Part shown: positions 10,706 through 21,852 of the stretch, piece after piece
Numbering within the stretch: position 1 is the first letter of the stretch
Layout: every line of letters begins with the position of its first letter
Assembly: GCA_028673005.1 (NCBI GenBank)
Contig: CM054115.1
Location: 54,573,738 to 54,637,737, forward strand
Source: Tanypteryx hageni
Lineage: Eukaryota; Arthropoda; Insecta; Odonata; Petaluridae
Reading direction: 5' to 3'
Length of the DNA stretch: 64,000 nt
Made by a program: the position numbers and the translations under genes
The notes under the pieces: model-generated
The model's input: the letters and a program-made list of their open reading frames with translations, nothing else
Told to the model about the DNA's origin: nothing
The model's database searches: none

Positions 10706-12063
10706 GCCCCCTCATTCAAGCGGCGCTTAAGTAACGAGAAGTAGCAGCAGTCGGGAGAAGGTCGGCGTAGAGGAAGATACATATATATCTATATATATAT
10801 ATACATAAGTGTTTATTTTTTCGCGAAAGGAGTTACCGTGGCGAGGTTACGTGACTCGGTCGTACGCGACGCAAAGCAGAAAAAAGAAAATACATTAAGA
10901 CTGATCTTTCGAAAAGTGCTTGTGTGAGTGCGTGATATATCGCGTGTGGTTTGGTTTTTTTCCTCCCGGTCGACGGACTCGCTCTCTCCCGGTTTTTTAA
11001 AATCATTATTAAGGCAGGAGGTGATAGTGCGCTCAACCGAGTGAGAGAGAAGTGATATCCGAAGTAAAAGAATTGCGCCTCCTCTTCCCCCGATTCATCT
11101 TAGTTCTTGAAAGAAGTGTTCGAAAGAGTGAAAGTCCTGTAAAATTCTCACTTATTTTTTTCCGTTTCACGAAAATCCTTTCGAAAGTTTTTTTTTTTAA
11201 CTGGCCTCTCCGTGCAGCTTCCGTGATCTTTTCGGCCGCGTATATCTTCTGTTTTTTTCGTAAAAGTGTAGCTCATAGATAGAGTTCGTATTCTGGTTCC
11301 GATAGCGGATCGTTCCGGGCAGGGGTCGTCCAAAAGGGGGGAAGTCGTCGCCTCGTGCGTCCGCCGGTTCAGACCGCTTGACGTTGTGGCGTTCCGTGAG
11401 AGGGGAGGCCGATGCTCCTGGAAGTAGGTTGGGACCGCGAGGGGAGATATTACGCCGGCGTCCGCACCGCCGTCGCCCGCGTGAACTAGGTAGTGACACT
11501 CTTGGTGCCTTGTCTCGTGGTCGAGAGAGGAGAGATGCGGGAAGGAAAATAATTCATTTATTTTTTCTCCCGACGAGCTCGTGAATCTCCAAAAAGAGTC
11601 TACCGAGAGGAGAAAAGGAAGAAGGCTTTTTCTCTCTCTCAAATTTATTTTCTCTCGAATCTAACGAATGGTGATGTCTCGGTGATAGTGGAAGACTGGT
11701 TGGTTTTCTGCCCAAGAGCGCTGCTAGTCGGCGGGCCAGAAAATATTTTAAAGCAAGGGACTGTCCATTCTAGGGGAATTGAAAATAATTCGACGCGCGC
11801 GACAGAGAAAGGTCGTTTTTTTAGGGAATAATAATTTCGCCGGAAATTTCCTCTCCCGCTCTGATGGTGTCGTGTACTGGTTGGTGGATTCTTCGCATCT
11901 TTTGTGGTGCAGAGCGAGGATTCTAAGAAGAATAGAAGTGAGGAGAGGAGGAAGGGAGACGGAGCGTAAAAACCTTTCGTAACTCCGCTCAGGAGGAGTG
12001 GAGGGAGAGGGAAAGAGATCATCCGTTCGGTTCTACCGGAAGCGATCCAGCCTTTCAATGCCT

Positions 12064-12069
12064 GTGAGT
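12064..12069 (+). other. Candidate splice donor in the leader region
   Basis: CCT|GTGAGTTA matches the GT-donor consensus well at positions +1 to +6. The sequence after it becomes gradually more AT-rich. It would pair naturally with the acceptor at 13733 or one nearer 14967. No cDNA is available to confirm it. Confidence 0.25.
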
Positions 12070-13364
12070 TATTATATGTCTGTGATTGGAACGTTGATTG
12101 GATTTTTGACGTGGGAAGCCTTCCTATCGGCGGAGGGTTCTTACTTTTAAAAGAGATAGTGACAGATATAGAAGGGAAAAGTGCGAGAGAGATCGGAAGT
12201 GTTTTAGACTAAAATATAAATAAAAAGGGAGGTTTATATTTTGTGGTGGTCTCTAGCTTTGGGGTTGATACGATAAAGCGGGAGATATTCCTTGCGTGGT
12301 ATTTTAAGGGGCACCGTAGTGATACGCAAGGTATTCGGCTTTTGTTTTCCGGTTCGTTGAAGGGAAGAGGAGCTTCAATCGCGGAGTCTGCTTTTTTCAA
12401 ACAATAAGGAGAATAATAACAAATTTCTCGGAAAGCCATACAAAAAAAGCTTTGGACTGATTTTTTTTATTTTCGTGCTCTCTAAATCTCGGCAATCCTC
12501 AAATCGGAAACTCCTTTTTTGGAGAAATAATTTTTTTAGTTTCTCTCCGTTCCCAATCCTGACCTTGGAGGACAAGTGAAAAAAACACTGCGGGTTGGAT
12601 AATCGAAACTCTTAATCTTCGAAGCGTTTCGGAAATCGAAATCAGGTGATTTTTTACGTATAATAAAATACATCAAATTTGTTCGCGAATTTTTTTTTAA
12701 GGCTTTACGAGTATAAAGATAGAGAGGGGGGGAAGAGTGGGATAGTAAATTAATCCAGCAAACGACAGAAAATCGTTTTTGTCGAGAAATAATAATATCG
12801 CGTTGCTCAGTTGTCACTTATATTGTGGGGCCATGCAAAAAGATTAAGATTTATGGAAGGATTACGAAAAGTGCCAGATTTTGAGCAGGTTACGCGATAG
12901 AAAGTGAAAGAATACATCTGTTCCGGTGAGAGGTGTCGTCACAAGATCCTTTTTTAAGCAAGAGCAGTTTGACGCTATTGAACCGTAATTACAACACGAT
13001 AAACGCACAGCCGCCGGACGAAAACGGCAAAAATTCCGTTTTATTCTGCAAGGCTTAATTTCTCTGAACCCAAGACCAAAAACATTTCCATTAACCGATT
13101 AGTTTTCAAAGTTTGGACAAGTTTTCAGGCCGATCGGCCCTCTTATTCGACTCGGAACGTACTGATTTAGCATTTTACAAATTTAATCATTTCCCACAAA
13201 CGAAAAGGCCGATCGTAAAGAAATACATCGCCAGATTAAAAGAAAAACACCGATCACTTCCATTTTTTTTGACGTTCCTTAAAAAATCTCGAGGAAGAAT
13301 AGTTGAAAGAATATTTCACTCAAAAAATAAGCCGAGCTAGACGCGAGTAAAGTGATATTTTTAA

Positions 13365-13800
13365 GGGAGTAAGAGATAGAGAAATATTTAAGCGAGAGAA
13401 AGGGAGCGAAGTAGAGAGTAAGAGAGAGGAGGGAGAGAGAGGGAGAGAGGAGGGGCGAAAAAGAGAGGCTGGAGAGAGAGAGAAAATAAAATAAAATAAA
13501 AGGACGAAATTTCTATCGATTTCGTCTCGACGAGGTTTGCCCTTCGTCGACGTTTTTCTCCTCCTCCTCCTCCTCCCGTCTCAAAACACGCACGGGAATC
13601 TTCAATTTTTTTCCTCGCATTTTTCCTCCCTTTCTATTCTCGTTCCTCCCTCACTCTCTCCTTTCTCTCCACCGCCCCTCATCTACCCTTCCCGTCTCCT
13701 TTCCCCTCTCTCTCTCTCATCCTCGCTGCCCAGTCCATGGTAAAAACCCCTCCCCTCCGTCGCCGCCTCCTTCACCTTCCCTTCTCCCTCCTCTTCCGCC
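13365..13800. repeat. Purine tract followed by pyrimidine tract
   Basis: GAGAGA-rich sequence (13365-13485) is followed after about 65 bp by CTCCTCC/CT-rich sequence (13555-13800). The order is the same as at 8.5-9.15 kb: purine first, pyrimidine second. Confidence 0.85.
13731..13733 (+). other. Candidate splice acceptor
   Basis: More than 100 bases of pyrimidine-rich sequence end in CTCGCTGCCCAG, followed by TCCATGG. The CAG is a textbook 3' splice site. However, any CT tract in this window can produce such a signal by chance, so the call is tentative. Confidence 0.25.
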
Positions 13801-15370
13801 TCCTTACCCTTCCAAAAAAAAACTTTGCAGCTCCTTTACCGTTGTATTTCTTTGCACAAACCCGGAGTAAACCTTTCATCCCTCGCGCTTACGCTAAAAG
13901 CGTTCTTTGTAGACAATAATCTTATTTTTTTATACCTGGGGCTGGATGAAAATTCGCGTGAGGCAAGAGAATAGGAGGATTGCCCATCGGGATTGAGCGA
14001 TAGGGAATACTTACAAAAAGAAACAAAAACAAAATATTATTTAGAAAGTGAGAGAGAGATTGAACCAGTTTCGATCGGTCAGTTCCGCCATTTTCAGACA
14101 TAACACGTTAAGTCCTTTAGGCGTTTTGAGTTACATCTTGTCCTTCCCCCCTTCGTATTGTCTCCTGGCTCTTTGTTACGGTACTCCTAAAACTCGGGGA
14201 AAGAAGACTATCGATCTCTGTTTCACGTGGGAGAAGGAAGAGGATCTAAATTATTCCACGCTGCATAAGACAGGATTAAACACACACATATATATATATA
14301 TATATAGGAAAATTATTAAAAAAAGAAACTTCGCTGTATGTTTGTAAGAGTATTTTAATTCGTTTTATTCTTGTCCGTTCGAGCTGGAAAAATAAATGAA
14401 TACATGTAAGAAAGATATATTATATATATACTGAAACAATTTAATTTTGTAATTCCCTTGAGATAGTAAAATACACAGAGAAAAATAGTGACAAGAAGAA
14501 GCGGTCAATTGGTAATCAAGGAAAAAAAGAAACGCAAAACCAAATTGAGCGTGTGTGAAGTGAGATTTTTTTTCGGTGGTAAATATAAAAATATATATAT
14601 ATTTGGAAAAACAAAAGACTGCTGTAGGTACAATCGAAGAATTGGACCAAAATAAAAACCCGCCCCCAACTTCAAATTGGGGGTGGATTGCATCACGTCG
14701 TGTAGGTATTTTGGTGTCCTTCTCGAAAGAAATAAAAAAATAAGGGATCGGTGATATCTTAGCGTATAAAAATATATATTATATATTTTGGTGTGTGAAG
14801 AGTTGTTAGGGGGAGAGGAATTCATATTTATAATTACAAATATATGTATGTAAGCGTGAAAGTGTAAAAAGAAGACAAAAGGAAGAGGAAGAAAAATTTT
14901 CCAAGCGTGTGAAGGAATCCGTTTTGTGTTTCTTGTTTCCCTCTTTGTAACTACAACGCCCTTCAAGGATAGTGGGCGCTACTTTTCATACACACCCCGC
15001 GTAATTCATCCATCAAACCGATGAAGAAGGGGAGAAGAAAGGAGGAGCGCTGAGTGTCGCAGTAGTGAGGGTTAAGACGGTGCTCCACCCCACGGACTCC
15101 CAAGGACTTACCATCGGCTGGTCCGGAGACCGAGTCGAGGAGGAGGAAAGGGCACCGGTCGTAGCACCTAAGCCGGAAGGGAGTGTCTCCGGCAGAGCAG
15201 GTTTCCCGGAGGGTTGGGGCCGGAGCCGAGGCGTCGGACCGTCCCCCGGAGGAGGGGAAGGAGGCGGCGGCTTCTTCTTCGATTGCACCGAAGGGGGAAG
15301 GCCTTCGGAGGAGCGCGTGGGGACAAAATGCGGGAAGTCCTTTCCCCTCGTACAGAGGCCAGCCCCCGAC

Positions 15371-16391
15371 ATGCTCCCGGAGCATGGCGACCCGGAATCA
15401 CCCGGAACCGCGCGCCGGAGGTGCAGAGGACGACGACGGGAACCATCCTCCGGGGAAGCGGAGGAGGAAGAGGGAGAGGAGGAGAAGAGGAGGGGGAAAG
15501 GAGGAGGGAGGGAGGAGAGAGAAGTGGGAGAGAAGGAGGAGGTGGAGGGAGGTGGCAGAGGAGGGGGAAAGGAGCGACGGCAGCGACGCCAGGAGGAGGT
15601 GGAAGGGGAGGTGGGATCACATCCCCGCGAAGCTGTCGGAAGATCGCCTCCAGCCCCACACGCCGCAGGTAGCGTGTGGAGGACCCACCAACAAAGCAGC
15701 GGCGCCATCGTCGGAGATCTCTTGCCCCTCGCACTGCCGATATTCCTTCTCCTCCTCGCCGGTAACACGCTCGCCTCCAGCCCCGGGCGGGTCTCGCCCC
15801 TCGACAGGGGACCTCCCGGGACATCCTCCCCGCACGTCGCGGCCGCGGAGGCGGCAGGTGGCAGGCAGTGCAACACCTCCTCTTCTAAGTCGCCGCCTCC
15901 TCCCATGCCTCCGGAAACCAGCCCGCGCCCTCGCCGCGGCGAGCTGGGCGAAGCCGCCGCTTCCCCAGACAGGGACAATCAGAGGCGGAGACGGGACACT
16001 TCCGCCCCCGAAGGACTCCCCCAGGCGTACAAGAGGAGGCACAAGAGGGGGGAGGAAGAGAGACGGAGGCATGTCGTCCCCTCAGCGGGGGCGGAAAGCG
16101 AACGAATCGCGGATAAAGGACGGATCAAGGATAAGTCGGAGGCGCTGGAAGGAGTCGTCAAGAAGATCGGTGGTGTCGGAGGGGTTGTGGTGGACGGGGA
16201 GAAAGTGGGAGGAGGGGTTGAGGTGGACGAGGGAGAGGAAGCCGGAGTCCAGAGGGACGAGGGAGTCCATCAGGTGAACCAGAGACCTAGTGCGCTTCCG
16301 GGATCCGATCAAGAAGATCCTCCCGTGCCCCAAGGGTCGCCACCGTCCACGGCGTCTCCGGCGGCCACGCCTCCGGCCGCGTCAGCCCCAT
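15371..16391 (+). CDS. First coding exon (partial) of a probable secreted or type II membrane protein, unidentified
   Basis: I do not recognise the protein. The frame is open from 15005 to beyond 16391, and its first ATG is at 15371. The exon ends at CCCAT|GTGAGTAC (phase 1), giving 340 complete codons. Residues 1-116 are rich in Arg, Glu and Gly. Residues 117-131 (LLPLALPIFLLLLAG) are a hydrophobic core followed by NTLASS, which looks like a signal-peptidase site. Then come a CNTSS segment with an NTS sequon, a Pro-rich stretch, basic clusters RRRRD and KRRHKR that could be furin-type sites, a Gly/Val/Glu segment, and a Pro/Ala/Ser-rich end. Third codon positions are mostly G or C in this frame, and AAG/GAC/GAG/CTC codons dominate, which favours it over the other open frames. 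A competing ATG at 15384 has a better start context (AGCATGG), but its frame ends at 16277, before the donor, and lacks these features. The rest of the gene lies outside what I can see. Confidence 0.5.
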
Positions 16392-16399
16392 GTGAGTAC
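16392..16399 (+). other. Splice donor of the candidate first coding exon
   Basis: GTGAGTAC matches the donor consensus. Immediately afterwards the sequence switches from GC-rich and codon-like to AT-rich, as expected at an exon-intron border. The exon leaves one base of the next codon (phase 1). Confidence 0.6.
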
Positions 16400-17678
16400 A
16401 GATTTTCTTTTAAAAATTCCTCGATTTTCCATTTAATTCTTAGTCTCTGCCTCATCTCCGTCGCGAGACTCGCGAGAATTCTCACCAGACTACGAAATAA
16501 TGGTTTTATGCCCACTGAGAAGATGTTTTTGACTCTTACGAAATTCTTTCTTCCTTTGGTCGAATACTTTCGTGCATTGTAGTTCAAGGGAGCTTCTTTT
16601 TAGTTTAATTTTTAACCTCTCTCACTAGAAGTTCCTTGCATTTTTTTACTCGTATGCGAATATGTGACGTATACCCCTCCCCTCTGGGGGATTTTTCGGG
16701 GAGGGAGGCGAAATTTTAGCGAAAAACACGAGAAAGAGAAATAAAAAGAAAGTTTCCTTGTATCACTTTTCAGTAAAAAGGAGGTGGGTAACGTCACCGC
16801 CTTCGTGATACATCTTCTTGCATTCCTGTAGCCTCGGGGAACTTTTTTCCTAGCCTCGGGGCGTAAAGAGGGTAGGGAAAAACAAATGAAGTGATTTAAA
16901 GGTGGCGCTAGCAGCGCTCTTGCTCGCGCGCGCACAAAACATGAGGAAGGGAAGAAAAAGACTTGTTATTTTCCTCTTCCTGGCGAGTTCCCTCGGGACC
17001 GTCTTTTTCTGTTTTTTTTTTCTCTCCTAGCGAAGGGATGCCATTCTTTACGAAAATGGATTTCTGGCGTCTGAAAGGGCGGAAATGCACTGAGTGCAAC
17101 GAACTTTTTTGTTTGGCGATGTAAATGCGAGCGTTCTTTTTTTCCTTTCTTTTTATTAGTTTTTCGGCAGGAATCGCGCGAAGAGCGTAACGCTATGGGG
17201 TTCGCGGGTTTTTCTTTGGCACTTTCGACTTTCCTTTGTTTTTATTTCCGCAAAGTCGAGCCTAGGGGTCGCCAATGGAGGAATAGAATAGTTTTTTAAT
17301 TTCTTCGCTTTTTGTTAAAAAAAGTCTTCTCCCTCTTAAACTAGAAAAAACGCTTGTTTGCCGTGCGCATATATTTTATGTATTCCTGCAGTTTATTGAA
17401 CTGCAAAATGTCTCGAACTCTTATGGTCCGTGGCATTGTAAGCAATGTACAGTGAAGATTTTTATTCAAAATTATACATATGTGTGTGTGTGTGTACACA
17501 CACATTCCATACCACAATTAAGAGAGTACATCTCACATTCTTGGTGAAATATTCCATCATCATAATGCAGTTTTATTTTTATCACTAACTATATTGTAAC
17601 GTTATTCTTCATTTATGATCTTTACACCATTACGTCCATTTCTTATCAACTTTTGTTGACAGAAAACGGAATAGCGTT
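16400..17678. other. No gene seen; probable start of intron
   Basis: A moderately GC-containing segment to about 17300 with T-runs and no supported exon, then AT-rich sequence. A short self-complementary (TG)n/(AC)n stretch lies near 17481-17502. Minus-strand open frames at 16309-17099 have no domain. Confidence 0.5.
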
Positions 17679-17686
17679 AACGGCAG

Positions 17687-17988
17687 CAGGGCCGGCCCGA
17701 GCTACGGGCGAGCCGGACGGTTGCCCGGGGCGCCAAAATTTCGGGGGCGCCATCCCGATCATTTATCTATGCATTACTTTGTAAGTGAATAAATATTGGA
17801 TACCAATTTATATAGAGGAACAGGTTAGGATCTTGATGGCATTCCTATTAATTTTTCGATATCAATAATTTTAACAGATCGATGAATAAATGAACATGTA
17901 CTATGTAAACATCTCAACAAACATTAACAGAAGGGGGCGCTGGAATGCTATGTCGCCCGGGACGCCAAATTACCTCGGGTCGCCCCTG
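17687..17988. mobile_element. hAT-type MITE, 302 bp
   Basis: The left end is CAGGGCCGGCCCGAG and the reverse complement of the right end is CAGGGGCGACCCGAG, matching at 13 of 15 positions. The CAGGG start is typical of hAT elements. The flanking 8-mers AACGGCAG (17679-17686) and AGCGGCAA (17989-17996) agree at 6 of 8 positions, consistent with an old target duplication. Inside both ends are further complementary GGCGCC/GGGGGCGC blocks. There is no coding capacity, so it is a non-autonomous element that depended on a transposase supplied elsewhere. Confidence 0.85.
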
Positions 17989-17996
17989 AGCGGCAA

Positions 17997-20276
17997 GATT
18001 ATATTTTTCATATGCTTATCTAACTGATCGATATAATGACTTCCTCATGTGACACGTAAATCTAAATATTGCACGCATTACAACTTGATTAGTTTTTTTA
18101 TTTTTCTCCCGTTGGCTTCTCGAGCGGGCGATCTGCCTCTTTCAGTTTCAGGTTTTACCTTTCTTTTATGCGGATAATTAATTACGTTATTAATATTCCA
18201 AAAACTTCGCCGCTCAAGTAATTATTTATTCCTTAAATACAAAAATCGTTCTGAATAAATTTAAACTTCCTCAGGAACCTAAAATATTAATTAATTTTTT
18301 AATTAAATTGAAGGGAATGCGATTAATATAAGAAGGCATTCTTTTAATTCGAAAATAATAAAATATTAATATTGTCATAAAACTTTGTTTAAGGAGTGAT
18401 CAAATAAGTACGTCTCTTATTTAATATTTATTTAAACCAGTAATTGACCTTGCGAAACTTTTATTTCGTTCGTATTCATCATGTGCTACTGCTTAATTTA
18501 CGATCGCGCTCTAGTTCACGATCGTATTTTGTTTTTCGTTTTTGTGTTCTTCTGACGTGCGAGTAATCCTACCACTCTAGGAAAAACAATTTACCACGTT
18601 TCTTAATTGGAAAACGAAGGAATCGGAAAACCATAATGAAGTACTGATGGAGGTCCAACACCTGTCCTGATTTGTTTTTTTCTTTAAGTTGCCTTTTCGC
18701 GCGTCATCAACTAGTATCGATTAGTTCAAGACGATTTTTGCTCATTAACAATAACGAACTCGTGGGCAGACCATCTTGAATGTTATTTTTTAAGCCTCTT
18801 CCTACGCCTTCGCTGTTTCTTTCATTTATTTTTTTTTTATTGAAACTGTTTATATCCTTCTTTCTCGCAGCTTGTCAAGGATTCGAATCTTGCGAATTTT
18901 AAACCCGATTACGATTTTATCTAGAAGCGGACGTGTTTCACTGCTTCCGGTTAATGGCGTTTGAACAATTGCCTCTTAAAAATGTTCCTTTATCTGTAAA
19001 TCGAAATGTTTGTCTATAGAGATTCTGAGAGAAAATCTTTGGGCCTATTCATAATTCATTGTTTAATACCATACTATATAGTAATAGATGGTTCTGCAGA
19101 TCCTCCTAAATCTATCGCCCCCATCAGCGGTCGCGGACTCTGTGGCATTATAGTTCCGCCGATAATTTTCAATCACACGCATATTTTCATTTGTAATTAA
19201 TTTTATTGCGTAATTTTAACTTCGCTTAATTTGAAAAGTTACAATGCACTATAATTATTCATTACAATCTTAATATTTTATTTTCACTTGCGTGATATTT
19301 AATGCGACCTATTTATATATTTCCTCGCAGACAAGAACAAAAGCTTTAATGAGAGTTTCATCAGAAATTTTAACGAGTTGCAATTCTTAGACTGTATCTG
19401 CATCTAGATAAAGTTGCACATACTTAACCACAAAGAATAAATATCAGTATACTCTCTAAGGTGATTTTTTAATTTTCATTCTAAATGGGGAAATCTTTTT
19501 TTAGAAATACCTGCCGTTGAATCAGCTAAGAGAATTAGCGCCAAGATATATATAATATATAAATTCGCCGTTTATGATTTACTGAACCATTGGTAACTGA
19601 AATATTTGACATCAGCATTATTTCGCTAGAGCATTATCTAGCTATTTTAATAGTAAAAGTCTATGTGTGTTTGTTTTTGTATAACGCTGACGTCATCAAT
19701 GATACGTTTTAACGCGTTCTTAACCAACTTCCCGATTAGGTGAAAGGTTGAAATTTCGCTGGAATGTTTGATTCAAGAATAAAAATTAAATGACGAAAAT
19801 AAAATAGGAAACAAGACCCGAGTTCGACTCTAGGGGAGGGGGGTGATTTTTATTTTCCCTAAGATAACACGTAAAAATCGACTTTTCAAAGTGCAGACTT
19901 TTATTCTTTTGGAAATTTAAATTAGAAATAATTGACGTACGATCTTTGAATTTGAACTATGTTTTAGGAATATTAATGAAGTTTCTTATCCTATTAATCT
20001 TTTTACGCCTGCCGTTCGAAATCTCTCATATTAAACATTTAAATCACATATTTTGGGAAAATATCGGCTTTTAAACGGGATGTTGCCTTGCTGTCCACGT
20101 CATTGTTAAACGTCGAGAATCAATTGTTGTCTCAACCCGCATACGTGTAATGTATGCGATTGCATAGATAGTCTTAAATTATCGTAGGATTTTTTTGTGA
20201 AAATACGTAATCCTAATGGGACTGGGGATTTAGTTTGGATTCTTTTGCTTATCTAAACTACAATATAGATGTAGAG
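17997..20276. other. No gene seen
   Basis: AT-rich DNA. GAGTTCGACTCTAGG near 19811 weakly resembles a pol III B box, but I find no matching A box or tRNA fold. The small open frame at 19006-19200 has no recognisable motif. Confidence 0.55.
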
Positions 20277-20535
20277 TAAGAGAGAGGGGGATGTGTGGAG
20301 GGAGATAGGAAGGAAGGGATATAAAATGGAATTTACATAGAGAGTAAGGAAGGTATAGAATTAGAAAAGGACTGGAGGAAAGAGATAACGAGGGAGACGG
20401 AGAAAAAGAGGGAGAGCTATGGATTGGGACAGGAGGGAATGAGAGAGGGGGGAGTGGGTGAAGAGAGAGATAGAGGGAGGGAGAGAGAGGAAGGGAGGGA
20501 GACAAAGAGAGGGAGTAATGGCGAGGAGGGAGGGA
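20277..20535. repeat. GA-rich purine tract
   Basis: About 260 bp of GA/GGA-rich sequence with scattered pyrimidines. It produces low-complexity frames on both strands. Confidence 0.9.
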
Positions 20536-20804
20536 ATATTATTATTTATTTATTATTATTACTTCATTTTTGACAAGGAGCTCATCATTGGAGAAAAGAA
20601 GAATGAGAAAGAAATTCTCCCGAATCTCTATTTCGGCAAATTTTATACCGACTCTTACTCAATAATTACAGCTGTTATTATTCATTTCTAAGTTTCTCGT
20701 TGAATTTCTACAGGCAATTACACTAGAAACTAATTTTGTGATTATTCATAATAATGAGTTACGATTACTTAAGATGAATGGTTTCAGTAGGATAACCAGT
20801 CTTA

Positions 20805-20836
20805 CGACGGGTATGTGACACCCGTCATATGACGGG
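20805..20836. repeat. GACGGGT hairpin and perfect 16-bp palindrome
   Basis: CCCGTCATATGACGGG (20821-20836) is a perfect palindrome. Just upstream, GACGGGT...ACCCGTC can form a second stem sharing one arm. Three copies of GACGGG-type sequence in 32 bp mean two alternative hairpins compete. Short palindromes of this kind often mark the interior of foldback transposons, but I see no longer inverted repeat around it. Confidence 0.8.
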
Positions 20837-21455
20837 CAATCGCTATTGATGTATAATTATGAATGCTATACCGATAATTATTTCAATTTTTGTTTGTGCT
20901 TATTCAAGAATTATCACGTATTTTCAGGTCCCAATCATCTATTCGAAGGGCATTATGTACTAATGCAGTCAAATATTCATTAGGATATGTCACCATTTTC
21001 TTGTTGCCTTAAATTGTATAAAATGCCGCTTACGTGCTGCTGTAGCGTACTGCGTCAGAAAAAAATGTTCTTTCTTAAATTTAAGATGAGCATTTTATAT
21101 TTTTCTTGTTAATATATCGCTTGTTTTACTTGAAAGCATGCCATTTCACTCGTTCACTGGTTTTTCACGCACGTGTCGTAACTTCTTACGTCAATTCTCT
21201 GAACTACCGTTGACAACCTGCTAATATATGTAATTAAATAACCGCGTATTTCCTTAGATCATCGTCAGTGGATATCGTAGGGCTAGTCAAAACACTCTTG
21301 AATTATGCAACGGTTGACGGCTAAGGCTATTCAATTTATATCACTTTAGTAAAAGATTTCGCGGAAAACAAATGACTGCGAGGATTGAATGTGGGTTTAT
21401 TTTATTGAGTGACTGTGTGTGGTGATCGTAGATATTTCTGATTTAGAGTTCCCTT

Positions 21456-21462
<7 letters not shown>

Positions 21463-21503
<41 letters not shown>
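21463..21503. repeat. (TA)n microsatellite
   Basis: A pure AT dinucleotide run of about 40 bp. Confidence 0.95.
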
Positions 21504-21505
<2 letters not shown>

Positions 21506-21696
21506 GCCGATTTTTTTCACGATCTTTTAGGTTTCTCAAAGTAACGGAAATTATGAAGGACTCTCCAGTTTGAAAACTTCGTTAGTACAAGTAATGCTCG
21601 CTTGAAACAAGACCAATTAGGAGCGTTTCTCTCAGAAAGTTCGGTAGTCAAAATTTTGATTTTGCTATCGATTACACTGTAATAAAGTTAATGGAC

Positions 21697-21852
21697 TTCG
21701 AAGAATTCCATATTCAAATAAAATAAACAATACTAGATAGTATTATTTGTTATAACACTTCCGAAACCGGTCGTGTTTTGCTTATATTTTGTGGAAATTA
21801 GTGAAAAGTGTTATAATAAAAAATACTATCTAGTACTTTTCATTTTATTTTA
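21697..21852. repeat. Dispersed repeat family A, copy 2, palindromic
   Basis: The left arm (CTTCGAAGAATTCC, then AATAAAATAAACAATACTAG) and the right arm (AATACTATCTAGTACTTTTC, then ATTTTATTTTA) are imperfect inverted repeats. They enclose CCGAAACCGGTCGTGTTTTG. GTTATAACACTTC and GAAAAGTGTTATAA extend the pairing towards the centre. The same blocks occur once each at 4107-4185. This copy looks like a foldback derivative of that repeat. It directly abuts repeat family B. Confidence 0.8.

Larger units (their letters stand above)
9160..15370 (+). other. Putative promoter and long 5' leader upstream of the 15.4-kb exon
   Basis: From about 9160 the composition changes from AT-rich to mixed, with frequent CG dinucleotides, TTTTTTCG-type runs and GA/CT blocks. 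This texture continues, with AT-rich interruptions near 13.9-14.9 kb, up to the coding exon at 15371. CCAGTTC at 9245 fits the arthropod initiator pattern YYANWYY, but there is no TATA box or convincing downstream element. A good donor (GTGAGT, 12064) and a strong acceptor (pyrimidine run ending CCCAG at 13733) would remove one leader intron. Numerous short upstream ATG frames are present and none is recognisable. Open frames on the minus strand here (for example 9513-10247) lack any domain. I infer a leader of up to several kb but cannot prove transcription. Confidence 0.35.

Noticed and set aside
15013..15978. 321-codon minus-strand frame opposite the candidate exon
   Set aside because: GC-rich DNA has few stops on either strand. 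The strong donor, the hydrophobic segment and G/C-ending codons all support the + frame instead.
19805..19830. B-box-like GAGTTCGACTC
   Set aside because: No A box upstream at the right distance, and the sequence after it is a simple G-run.
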